From: Betaproteobacteria bacterium
GTDB taxonomy: Bacteria > Pseudomonadota > Gammaproteobacteria > Burkholderiales > Casimicrobiaceae
Direction of reading: 5' to 3'
Assembly: GCA_003153335.1 (NCBI GenBank)
Contig: PLYG01000140.1
Location: 1 to 8,917, forward strand
Length of the DNA stretch: 8,917 nucleotides
Of the stretch, positions 1 through 5,734 are shown one piece after another (position 1 is the stretch's first letter; each line of letters opens with the position of its first letter). Position numbers and translations under genes: made by a program. The notes beneath the pieces were generated by a model. It was not told where the DNA came from and did not search any database. It saw only the letters and a program-made list of their open reading frames with translations.

Positions 1-1731
1 GGTAACGAGATTTATTTTCTCGTGAGTGGTCGCTTGCGTGCAACGGCGAGCGGAGGCGGTGCTGTTTCGCACGTGCTTTCTGAGATCGCGCGCGGTGAGG
101 CCGTTGGGGAGATATCACTGATTACGCGCGAGCCAAGGGCGGCGACTGTGACAGCGATACGCCCCGCCGTGCTCGTGCGACTTTCCCGAACGGGGTTCGA
201 GAATCTGCTCATGGAGTTTCCGGAAATCGCAATGCGGTTTACCCGCCTTGCGATCGAGCGTCTACAGCGCTCGAATCGCGTACGCTACTCCTCCCGGACG
301 AACACAATGCAGTCGGCGTCGTCGAACATCGCCATCATCGCAATTTCTCCACGCATCGACCCTGCTGCTTTCGCCGACGAGCTTGGAAGACAACTGGCCA
401 TTTACGGGAAGACACTCGTACTGACCAGCACGGAAGTGCGCAGACGGTGCGCTGAAACGGATTTTGACAGTTCCACGCAGGAGGCAAGCCTCGCATCGAT
501 CCTATGGCTGGACGAGGCAGAAGCCCAGCACGAATTCGTGCTGCTTGTAGCGGAGCCGCATGATGGCCCCTGGACCAAGCGCTGCCTTCGCCACGCCGAC
601 GAAATCCTCCTGGTCGCGGACGCAACGGATTCCCCGGCACTACACCCGTTAGAGCGTGACTACCTGTCACGCGAGCACCCTATCAGTCACGCAACGCGCC
701 GCCTGATCTTGTTGCAGGAACCGTCCGCGCTGCTCCCACGCGACACGGCGTCATGGCTCAGGCCACGCGATGTGGCCAGCCACGTGCACATCCGGAGCGG
801 CCATAGGGCGGATATAGCGCGGCTTGGCCGCATCATTAGTGGCAGAGCGATCGGGCTGGTGCTGTCCGGTGGTGGCGCCAGAGGCTACGCGCACCTGGGC
901 GTCTATCGTGCACTGCGGGAGCGCGGGATCGAAGTGGATTATGTCGGGGGAACCTCAATGGGCGCAGCCGTCGGAAGCCTCATCGCGCTCGGGATACCCC
1001 CGGACGAAGCCATTGAGCGCTGTCGTCGCCTCGCGGAAGGCCGCATGCTCTCGGACTACAATTTTTTGCCTATGCTATCGCTGCTCAGAGGGCGGCGATT
1101 AGATGCGTACTTGTCTGGGGCTTATGCTTTTGATGGTGGCAGGCAGCCAGACATTGAAGATACATGGAAAGAATTCTTCTGCGTGGCGGCCAGCTACTCT
1201 TATGCGCGTCAGGCCGTGCTGCGTCGAGGACCGTTGGCAAAAATGGTGCGCGCAAGCCTCTCCATTCCAGCATATCTCCCGCCAGTATTTCATGAGACAG
1301 AGGCCCTGGTCGACGGTGGAGTGTTCAATAACTTTCCGACGGATGTGATGGCGGCGAACAAGATTGCATGTCTCATAGGCGTGGATCTTCGCCAGGAACC
1401 CTTTGGTCCGGTGTCGTCGGATATCCCACCCAGTACGTGGCAATTGCTGAAACGCAGGCTGCTGCCTTGGACAAGAACCGGTGAGCACAGGTTTCCGTCG
1501 CTGGCCGACATGTTGTATCGGGTGCCGACGCTGGCAAGCTCGGCCAGGCAGATAGAAGCGGCGAAACTGGCCGATACGCTTATACGACCGGACTTGAGCT
1601 CGATCGGCATGCTCGAATGGAAAGCGCTGGACCGCGCTGTCGACATCGGCTTCCACGCGGCACATGCAGAGCTGGAGCGAATATCCCGATATCGGCCGGA
1701 TGTGTGGCGCGTAATGCGTAATGAAACCTAG
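1..1731 (+). CDS. cNMP-binding / patatin-like phospholipase (5' partial)
   Basis: This is a predicted membrane-associated serine lipid hydrolase of the patatin/NTE-like class. The frame is open from base 1, and the first residues (GNEIYFLVSGRLRATA) belong to a cyclic-nucleotide-binding fold, so the real start lies upstream; the GTG at 22 is internal. In fragment numbering, residues 1-95 are the cNMP domain, with the phosphate-binding-cassette-like GEISLITREPRAATV at 36-50. Residues about 108-265 form a Rossmann-like linker that recurs in NTE homologues. Residues about 283-480 are the patatin domain: oxyanion loop SGGGARG (289-295), nucleophile elbow GTSMG with Ser319, and DGG with Asp438 completing the Ser/Asp dyad. 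All catalytic elements are intact. Whether the cNMP domain still binds a nucleotide cannot be told from this fragment. The stop is TAG, and the next gene on this strand is the CWNP-repeat protein. The family call is firm; the substrate is unknown. Confidence 0.95.
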   Translation, partial: GNEIYFLVSGRLRATASGGGAVSHVLSEIARGEAVGEISLITREPRAATVTAIRPAVLVRLSRTGFENLLMEFPEIAMRFTRLAIERLQRSNRVRYSSRTNTMQSASSNIAIIAISPRIDPAAFADELGRQLAIYGKTLVLTSTEVRRRCAETDFDSSTQEASLASILWLDEAEAQHEFVLLVAEPHDGPWTKRCLRHADEILLVADATDSPALHPLERDYLSREHPISHATRRLILLQEPSALLPRDTASWLRPRDVASHVHIRSGHRADIARLGRIISGRAIGLVLSGGGARGYAHLGVYRALRERGIEVDYVGGTSMGAAVGSLIALGIPPDEAIERCRRLAEGRMLSDYNFLPMLSLLRGRRLDAYLSGAYAFDGGRQPDIEDTWKEFFCVAASYSYARQAVLRRGPLAKMVRASLSIPAYLPPVFHETEALVDGGVFNNFPTDVMAANKIACLIGVDLRQEPFGPVSSDIPPSTWQLLKRRLLPWTRTGEHRFPSLADMLYRVPTLASSARQIEAAKLADTLIRPDLSSIGMLEWKALDRAVDIGFHAAHAELERISRYRPDVWRVMRNET

Positions 1732-1760
1732 GTGTATGTGCAGGTAGCCGTCACCTTTCC

Positions 1761-1774
1761 TGGAGATGTGTCTC
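1761..1774 (+). other. Small hairpin between patatin gene and CWNP gene
   Basis: GGAGA-TGTG-TCTCC forms a 5-bp stem with a 4-nt loop, 30 bp after the patatin stop codon. No T-run follows, so it is at best a weak or Rho-assisted 3' end, or an mRNA processing structure. Confidence 0.25.
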
Positions 1775-1806
1775 CTACCGCACGGACTGGCAGTCGGCAT
1801 GGTTGT

Positions 1807-2139
1807 ATGATCGATTCCCGATTGCGGGGAGGGAATGTCATATGGAAGTTCTCGATTATCGTCGCTCTGCTGGCGTGCGCAACGGCGCCCGCCTATGCCC
1901 AGGACAACCGTGCCGAGGAGTGCTGGAACCCACGGGCGGGCCATTTCGAGGGGGTACGTCCCGGTGAAACCCAGAACGACCTCGATTTCTCGCGCTGTCA
2001 TCCGACCCTTCAACGTGGGAATGAGCGCCGCAACGATGAACCGCGGGAGTGCTGGAACCCGGGCGCCGGGCATTTCGAGGGCGTGCGGGAAGGCGAGCAG
2101 CAGAATGATCTCGACTTCTCGCGCTGCCGCCGTCGCTGA
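1807..2139 (+). CDS. Secreted twin CWNP-repeat small protein (start possibly frameshifted)
   Basis: This is a small exported protein of unknown function; I do not recognise the family. From the in-frame ATG at 1807 it has 110 residues: a hydrophobic signal segment (WKFSIIVALLACATAPAYA) with probable cleavage after AYA, residue 31. The mature part of about 79 residues carries two copies of a 27-residue unit, ECWNPxAGHFEGVR followed by xGExQNDLDFSRC. Each unit begins and ends near a Cys, suggesting a disulfide-closed loop in the periplasm. The units are separated by a charged linker rich in Arg and Asn. ATG 1807 lacks a good ribosome-binding site. A strong one (GGGGAGGG, 1826-1833) instead serves the ATG at 1842, which is out of frame by one base. 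Deleting one G at 1844-1845 would give MKFSIIVALLACATAPAYA, an ideal signal peptide. The gene may therefore be weakly expressed or broken here. Confidence 0.7.
   Translation: MIDSRLRGGNVIWKFSIIVALLACATAPAYAQDNRAEECWNPRAGHFEGVRPGETQNDLDFSRCHPTLQRGNERRNDEPRECWNPGAGHFEGVREGEQQNDLDFSRCRRR
1918..1998 (+). repeat. CWNP repeat unit 1
   Basis: This is the first 27-codon unit, Glu-Cys-Trp-Asn-Pro to Ser-Arg-Cys. It differs from unit 2 at only three residues (R/G, P/E, T/Q), while twelve further codons differ synonymously. The duplication is therefore old and constrained at protein level. Confidence 0.85.
2047..2127 (+). repeat. CWNP repeat unit 2
   Basis: This is the second 27-codon unit. It begins 129 bp (43 codons) after the start of unit 1 and ends four codons before the stop. 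Cys positions and the GHFEGVR and QNDLDFSRC segments are identical to unit 1. Confidence 0.85.
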
Positions 2140-2183
2140 ATTCCCCAGGCGCGTAGAGGGCAGACAGATGATGCGGCGGCGCG

Positions 2184-2244
2184 CCTGCGCGTGGCGAATT
2201 CACACTCAAGCGGCGATTGGCGTCCGGGAAAGTCCTCGGCAATG
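2184..2244 (-). mobile_element. IS-end relic A (transposase 3' tail)
   Basis: These 61 bp align without gaps to the left end of the IS at 5930-5990 (about 50 of 61 identical). Read on the minus strand they encode HCRGLSRTPIAA-stop, the C-terminus of that transposase, and they end at the same terminal-repeat sequence (TGCGCGTGGCGAATT, 2186-2200). Homology stops abruptly at 2244. No second terminus was found, so this is a one-ended relic in the gap between two convergent genes. Confidence 0.8.
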
Positions 2245-2253
2245 ACTGGCTCG

Positions 2254-2276
2254 AAAAAATGGAGGCAGGTCACCCC
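2254..2276 (-). terminator. Possible weak terminator of the HiPIP gene
   Basis: Read on the minus strand just past the HiPIP stop, a four-pair GC stem (2273-2276 with 2261-2264, one G-T) is followed by one A and six T's. The T-run is good but the stem is short. Confidence 0.3.
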
Positions 2277-2286
2277 ACCGTAACGG

Positions 2287-2574
2287 TTAAACCTTCTTGG
2301 CCCAGACTGAGCAGTAGCCCTGGGGTGATATTTCGGTATCACCCGGAATGACCTTGCAACCGCCCATAGCCGTCGCAGATGCGCCGGGCACGAACTGCAT
2401 GCAGTTTGCGCAATTCTTGTCGCCCTCCGGCTTGCCTTGGTACTTCAGTGCGGTGCGTAAGGCTGCGTTGGTCGCGGCATCGGTCCGGCCAGAAACAATC
2501 GTGATGGGGATCGTGGCGAGGACAGCGCCGCCAATCTTCAGAAACTGGCGGCGTGGCATTTGACTCTTCTTCAT
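2287..2574 (-). CDS. High-potential iron-sulfur protein (HiPIP), Tat-exported
   Basis: This is a small periplasmic electron carrier with one [4Fe-4S] cluster cycling between the 3+ and 2+ states. HiPIPs feed electrons to photosynthetic reaction centres or terminal oxidases, or serve anaerobic oxidations. The 95-residue product has a twin-arginine signal (PRRQFLKIGG, residues 7-16) followed by a hydrophobic stretch and a probable cleavage near ASG/DAA (29-35). The four cluster ligands are Cys55, Cys58 (CANC), Cys73 (GGCKV) and Cys88 (GYCSVW), the usual HiPIP pattern near the C-terminus; length is normal. The start is supported by AGGAG nine bases upstream of ATG. It is a single-gene unit converging on the CWNP gene. 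No oxidase or reaction-centre partner lies in the window, so its redox partner is unknown. Confidence 0.93.
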   Translation of the reverse strand: MKKSQMPRRQFLKIGGAVLATIPITIVSGRTDAATNAALRTALKYQGKPEGDKNCANCMQFVPGASATAMGGCKVIPGDTEISPQGYCSVWAKKV

Positions 2575-2680
2575 CTTGTGTTACTCCTATCGTTGACGGC
2601 CAGAGATTAGTAATAAATCGAAATCCAACGTTCATGACGCTGAATCGGCTCGAGCACCACCGGATTTTACTATAAGTCGT

Positions 2681-2692
2681 CAACCGTGGTTG
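2681..2692. promoter_or_regulatory. Inverted repeat upstream of HiPIP gene
   Basis: CAACC-GT-GGTTG lies about 110 bp upstream of the HiPIP start codon. It could be an operator half-site pair. No well-spaced -35/-10 pair is evident beside it, so any role is speculative. Confidence 0.2.
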
Positions 2693-3108
2693 GTCTGTGC
2701 GTTTGTACACATTGCGCGAAGACGATTACCGCAGTAAAGGGCGGCCCTGGAGCCGAATCCGTGTAGTGGCCGAACGCAAATCACCGGTTCCGCTGTAAAT
2801 GAGCCGCCGGCGGGTGCGCATGGAGGATGTCAATGATCATCGAAATTTGAGCAGCGAAAGTCACCGACCTGGGAGCATCTCCGAACAATTGACGAATCAA
2901 CGAATCAGTTTTTTGAACGACAACGGGCTGCTCTTTCCGTTGTGTATTGCCGCCGCCAGCTTCTTGACCCACCTGCCGGGATCCCTTGACCCAGCCAGCC
3001 AGGGACCCCGCAAACCGATATTGCAGGACTGATTGCAATGATCTGAGAAGTGTCAGTCCAGGGTGCGGTGCCGGGGTTAGTTTCGGGGAGGCGCCAACAC
3101 AGTAAGTC

Positions 3109-3136
3109 GAGGGTTCAAAGCCTTCACGGCCTACCA
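3109..3136 (+). pseudogene. tRNA-like 3' end (T-arm, acceptor strand and CCA), 5' half absent
   Basis: The sequence gaggg-ttcaaag-ccttc folds as a 5-bp T-stem (one G-T pair) with a 7-nt TTCAAAG loop. It is followed by acggcct, discriminator A and CCA, exactly as at a tRNA 3' end. The upstream 100 bases contain neither the matching acceptor strand (aggccgt) nor a D-arm or anticodon arm. It is therefore a tRNA fragment, such as an integration (att) scar, rather than a working tRNA. Its antisense translation gives the VGREGFEPST peptide often seen in spurious ORFs over tRNA ends. The amino-acid identity cannot be assigned. Confidence 0.6.
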
Positions 3137-3213
3137 TACCTTTTCCTCTCCTCGACGTTCGATATTGTTGACTGCACCGGGCTGGTCGGGGGGCCAGCAT
3201 TTACTTGCGGTGG

Positions 3214-3237
3214 GGCTGTCCTTCGGGATGGCCTTTT
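3214..3237 (+). terminator. Intrinsic terminator with UUCG tetraloop
   Basis: GGCTGTCC-TTCG-GGATGGCC forms an unbroken 8-bp stem (two G-T wobbles) closed by C(UUCG)G and followed by TTTT. A second small hairpin, GCTGG/CCAGC (3181-3198), precedes it. It begins 78 bases after the tRNA-like CCA end, where a tRNA transcription unit would end. No protein gene on this strand ends nearby. Confidence 0.55.
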
Positions 3238-3353
3238 GGCGTTTGTGGGGGTCAATCATGAACGGCGCTGGATGCTTGATACAGATTCTCGCTTGTCAAA
3301 CAATACGCCCGTCACAGTAAGGGAAAAACGCATCCCGAAAAATGGGCGTAGCA

Positions 3354-3425
3354 TTGATTTTGCACCACGGCCGCGTCGGGCCGGAGATTCATCTGGTGCC
3401 GGGAACGGCTCGCTTGATTTTGCAC
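3354..3425. repeat. 12-bp direct repeat at 60-bp period
   Basis: TTGATTTTGCAC occurs exactly at 3354-3365 and again at 3414-3425. Short repeated motifs of this kind are found inside the ends of some insertion sequences (for example IS21-like) as transposase-binding sites. No transposase gene accompanies them here. Confidence 0.5.
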
Positions 3426-3552
3426 ATGGGCAGGCCGTCTTAGCGTGTCGGGTGATGGGAAAGCAGTTGCAAACATGCACTACCAACCCGCTCGACATTC
3501 ACTCGGCGTAACCACGGTGCCTCAGGACACCATTACACCAAGAGGTGAAAAT

Positions 3553-3852
3553 ATGATCCGTTTTGTCCGCACGGCCTGCATCGCGCCCGGCAAGTTTGGG
3601 GATGCGCTCGCATTCGCGAAGCAAATTTCAGAGTTTATAAACAAGCATTATGGTGTTAAGTTGGAAATCATGCTTCCCGTGGGAGGGAATCCCCAGCGCA
3701 TCGCGTGGAGGACCGAGTACCCTAACCTCGGCGCGATGGATGAATTTCAGTCCAAGCTCTTGTTGGATTCGAAGTTCATGGAACTCTCGTCCAAGGGCGC
3801 GGCTAATTTCGTTGCTGGATCGATGAATGACGTGATCTGGCGAACCGTTTGA
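3553..3852 (+). CDS. Small protein, probable dimeric alpha/beta-barrel (NIPSNAP/ABM-like) fold
   Basis: This is a 99-residue cytosolic protein without signal or membrane segment. The order suggests a ferredoxin-like alpha+beta unit: a beta strand (MIRFVRTACIAPG), a helix (KFGDALAFAKQISEFINKHYG), strands around VKLEIMLPVGG and QRIAWRTEYP, a second helix (MDEFQSKLLLDSKFMELSSKG), and a final strand (DVIWRTV). That architecture matches stress-responsive A/B-barrel and NIPSNAP-like proteins, but no diagnostic motif fixes the family or any reaction. The ATG at 3553 is chosen because AAGAGGTG lies about 8 bases upstream; the frame is open further upstream but without a better start. A terminator follows 7 bases after the stop. 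The gene converges on the dehydrogenase cluster, whose EthD-like member probably shares the same fold superfamily. Confidence 0.7.
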   Translation: MIRFVRTACIAPGKFGDALAFAKQISEFINKHYGVKLEIMLPVGGNPQRIAWRTEYPNLGAMDEFQSKLLLDSKFMELSSKGAANFVAGSMNDVIWRTV

Positions 3853-3859
3853 GTCGCTG

Positions 3860-3890
3860 CCGGAGTAGCTCGTTGCCGCTCCGGTTTATT
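3860..3890 (+). terminator. Probable terminator of the 3553 gene
   Basis: CCGGAG (3860-3865) pairs perfectly with CTCCGG (3879-3884) across a 13-nt loop and is followed by TTTATT. It begins 8 bases after the stop codon. The loop is longer than usual and the T-run is interrupted. Confidence 0.5.
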
Positions 3891-3943
3891 AACCCAGTTT
3901 CGAAACGACATACTTCCTGCCGCTGACCAAATGCCGCGCTGGA

Positions 3944-4080
3944 CCTGTGCCTGGCGAATTCCTATTCAGGCGGCGATTGGCGTCTGAAAAAGTCCGCGAC
4001 GATGTTCCCGCCATCCGTACGAATCAAGCACGGCACAGACAGGACGAGCGTTGCCGGACTGTTTTTCGGGGTGCTGAGCG
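3944..4080 (-). mobile_element. IS-end relic B (transposase 3' tail)
   Basis: About 137 bp match the left end of the IS at 5930-6068. Read on the minus strand they encode ARPVCAVLDSYGWREHRRG then LFQTPIAA-stop, the transposase C-terminus. One base is missing near 4068, shifting the frame upstream of that point, and a further 4-base gap lies near 4075. The outer end is the terminal-repeat sequence TGTGCCTGGCGAATT (3946-3960). It lies in the same orientation as relic A and the IS itself. Confidence 0.85.
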
Positions 4081-4111
4081 CGACCAAGATCTTTGATGCG
4101 CGCCGACTGGG

Positions 4112-4123
4112 TTTTGATCAAAA
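4112..4123. repeat. 12-bp perfect palindrome
   Basis: TTTTGATCAAAA is a perfect palindrome in the gap downstream of the dehydrogenase gene. It contains TTGATCAA without the 4-bp spacer of an FNR-type site, so no regulator is assigned. Confidence 0.35.
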
Positions 4124-4289
4124 TAACTGAGGGTGTGCAAGCGGATCGCTTTGGCGCCGACAGTCACACGGGCCAATGAACGTGTTACAGCGTTCGAGAC
4201 CGCACTAAGCCATGGTCGGCGAGTAAGGAATGCGGTCGACGAAAGCATCGATTGCATGAACCAGCGGATGAGCCAGTTCTTGCTGCACC

Positions 4290-5144
4290 CTAAGGGCGAG
4301 GCACCGCGTCGATACCCAGTACGCTGGCATCTTTAGCACCATATCCTGCGGCAATGAGTTGGTCCATTCTGGCGGCAATCGCGGGCAGCGCCGCCATCGG
4401 CCGATCACCTGCAGTCTCCAACATCAGTCGAACATCCTTGCGCGCCATCGCCAATTCAAAACTCGGCGTGAAATTGCCCTTGGCCATGTTAAGCCCGCGA
4501 TTCGCCATCATCCCTTTCACATCGAACAGCCCAACCAATTTAATGGCGTCCTCACCGTCAACGCCGCTTGCTTGAGCCAGAGTAAGAATGTCAGCGATCA
4601 CCGCGACGAGTCCGATAATCATGGCATTTCCGATCAATTTATTTGCCGCGGCAAGGTCGGGGCGCTCACCCATATACGCGAGGCGTCCTGTCATCTTGGC
4701 GAGGTCCGACTCGACGGATTCGAAAAGTGCCTTTGACCCAGCCGCCAGCATCGACCCTTGGGCATCTCGAGCGGCTTGCGGTCCCATGAAGACGGGACAG
4801 TGCAGATACTTCAAGCCGGCCGCATGAAAACGTTCGGCTCGATCAGCAGTGAGTGTTGGTAATGTTGTGGAATGATCAATCAAGATCGCGTCAGCAGAAA
4901 GGCCAGGGCGTGCCGCTGAAATAACTTCGTCAACGACCGCATCATCTTTCAATACAAGATGAACTCGCGACGCGCCACGAACTGCTTCGGCTGGTGTTGA
5001 CGCTGCCTTTACGCCGAACTGAGCAAGGGCGCGAACCTTGTCAATGGAGCGATTCCATGCGGTGACCGTATCACCGCGTTTTGCGGCAGCCTCAGCGAAA
5101 GCGCTTCCGAGTAAACCCGTACCGAGAAAGGCGATATGTGCCAT
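4290..5144 (-). CDS. NAD(P)-dependent oxidoreductase, 3-hydroxyisobutyrate dehydrogenase family
   Basis: This is a predicted cytosolic beta-hydroxyacid dehydrogenase that oxidises a hydroxyacid (or reduces the oxo form) with NAD(P). The 284-residue length is typical. The N-terminal Rossmann domain has GTGLLG with Gly8, Gly10 and Gly13, and a cofactor-discriminating WNRS stretch at 30-33 that favours NADP (Asn-Arg rather than an acidic residue). DHSTTLP follows at 90-96. The catalytic Lys169 and Asn173 sit in NKLIGN at the start of the helical C-terminal domain, which continues to the conserved FELAMARKDVRLML segment. The substrate loop reads CPVFMGPQAA (116-125) instead of the usual APVSGG, so the true substrate probably differs from 3-hydroxyisobutyrate. 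AAGGA lies about 8 bases upstream of ATG. It follows the EthD-like gene by 99 bp on the same strand and is probably co-transcribed. Confidence 0.9.
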   Translation of the reverse strand: MAHIAFLGTGLLGSAFAEAAAKRGDTVTAWNRSIDKVRALAQFGVKAASTPAEAVRGASRVHLVLKDDAVVDEVISAARPGLSADAILIDHSTTLPTLTADRAERFHAAGLKYLHCPVFMGPQAARDAQGSMLAAGSKALFESVESDLAKMTGRLAYMGERPDLAAANKLIGNAMIIGLVAVIADILTLAQASGVDGEDAIKLVGLFDVKGMMANRGLNMAKGNFTPSFELAMARKDVRLMLETAGDRPMAALPAIAARMDQLIAAGYGAKDASVLGIDAVPRP

Positions 5145-5243
5145 GTCCAGAATCCTTTAAAAAAAACCGAGAAGCAATACGTAGAAGAAGGCACCCGCTA
5201 AAGTATCAGCACAGCCACGTCATCGAAAACTCTTCAATCACAT

Positions 5244-5558
5244 TTAACCCACGACGACTTCACTGATCTGAATGACGGGAGTTTGGTCGGTGTAGTTTGG
5301 AATGTCAGCCATGATCTCCCTGGCGTGTGGACCAAACCCAGCTTGAAAAGTCTCGACTGAATCGCAGAAAATATGACACATGCCAACGTAGGTGGCAGGT
5401 GCCCCCGGCGCTCCACCCGCGAGGCCCTTGTCAACGGTATAAGACTTGCAACTGTCACCCATCCGTGCTTTCACCAGCGGCATATGCTTGTCGCGGTAGT
5501 ACTCATGGTTGAAGCGGGCACCAGGGGTGTTGGGGTACATCACGCTGACTTTGATCAT
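5244..5558 (-). CDS. EthD-like dimeric alpha/beta-barrel protein
   Basis: This is a 104-residue EthD-family protein. Such proteins accompany catabolic oxygenase or dehydrogenase clusters; in the ethyl tert-butyl ether system EthD is required, though its chemistry is not settled. The sequence shows the family start MIKVSVMYPN, the HEYYRDKHMPLVKARMG helix with the family's conserved Tyr and His-Met-Pro, and a central strand at YVGMCHIFCDSVETF. A second helix ends in IMADIPNYTDQTPV, followed by the terminal strand IQISEVVVG. Met at 5558 is chosen because GGAG lies 7 bases upstream and because family members begin with this strand; the frame is open 24 codons further. A perfect FNR-type palindrome overlaps the start codon. 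The gene precedes the dehydrogenase and may form one operon with it and, before the IS inserted, with the SDR. Confidence 0.88.
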   Translation of the reverse strand: MIKVSVMYPNTPGARFNHEYYRDKHMPLVKARMGDSCKSYTVDKGLAGGAPGAPATYVGMCHIFCDSVETFQAGFGPHAREIMADIPNYTDQTPVIQISEVVVG

Positions 5559-5564
5559 GATCAA
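5551..5564. promoter_or_regulatory. FNR/CRP-FNR-type box
   Basis: TTGATCATGATCAA is a perfect 14-bp palindrome that fits the FNR/Anr consensus TTGAT-N4-ATCAA at all ten fixed positions. It overlaps the EthD-like start codon, where binding would block rather than activate. For plus-strand transcription, a centre at 5557.5 would be at -41.5 of a start near 5599, the classical activating position, about 25 bases before the ORF at 5624. No clear -10 element is visible, so the functional role is inference. Confidence 0.45.
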
Positions 5565-5623
5565 TCTCCAGGCACAAAGGCTTTGGTTGAGGGAATGCAG
5601 ATTCTGCCCGACAAACAGTTCTG

Positions 5624-5734
5624 ATGCCACTAATGGCGCTTTCCATTGTGGCCGGCATCGTTGTTTGCTTCATCCAGTTTCGGAAAAGGAGAAAATACCG
5701 TGCACTACCAAAACTCGATGATGAGCACGATTGA
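5624..5734 (+). CDS. Candidate small single-pass membrane peptide
   Basis: This is a 36-codon ORF. Residues 3-19 (LMALSIVAGIVVCFIQF) are hydrophobic and long enough to cross the membrane. They are followed by the basic cluster RKRRK and an acidic tail (KLDDEHD), an arrangement expected for an Nout-Cin small membrane protein and superficially like CcoQ-type oxidase subunits. No oxidase genes are nearby. There is no good ribosome-binding site; the ATG overlaps the stop of a nine-codon mini-ORF (5595-5624, TGATG), so coupled translation is possible. Its codons are about half G/C-ending, less than in neighbouring genes, which counts against it. Its 3' end overlaps the next small ORF by 35 bases. 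Confidence 0.3.
   Translation: MPLMALSIVAGIVVCFIQFRKRRKYRALPKLDDEHD

Larger units (their letters stand above)
2575..3552. other. Gene-poor stretch with mobile-element scars
   Basis: I find no convincing protein gene in these 980 bp. Open frames here lack ribosome-binding sites and resemble no family I know. The stretch holds the HiPIP upstream region, a tRNA-like 3' end (3109-3136), a UUCG-capped terminator (3214-3237), and a 12-bp direct repeat with 60-bp period (3354-3425). The composition suggests decayed inserted DNA between the HiPIP gene and the gene at 3553. Confidence 0.6.
3853..4289. other. Convergent intergenic region
   Basis: The 437 bp between the 3553 gene and the dehydrogenase hold a terminator, IS relic B, and the palindrome TTTTGATCAAAA (4112-4123). 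The remaining 160 or so bases show nothing I can name; no open frame there has a ribosome-binding site or family resemblance. Confidence 0.6.

Noticed and set aside
2781..3200. Minus-strand open frame containing VGREGFEPST
   Set aside because: The motif is the antisense translation of a tRNA T-arm and acceptor end, a well-known source of false ORFs. There is no ribosome-binding site or recognised domain.
3109..3438. Circularly permuted tRNA or two-piece tmRNA
   Set aside because: A 7-base match to the acceptor strand (aggccgt) occurs downstream at 3432-3438, but no D-arm, anticodon arm, tmRNA core or tag-peptide reading frame follows it. One 7-mer in 300 bases is weak.
3472..3485. Shared 11-mer TGCACTACCAA with the start of the 41-residue ORF
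   Set aside because: Matches of 11 bp are expected several times by chance in a window this long and the similarity does not extend.
3050..3511. 153-codon plus-strand open frame
   Set aside because: It runs across the tRNA-like end, a terminator and a direct repeat, has no ribosome-binding site and matches nothing known.
4168..4190. Possible right-end partner of relic B (gccaatgaacgtg)
   Set aside because: It resembles the right terminal repeat only with gaps and lacks the AATT core; probably chance.
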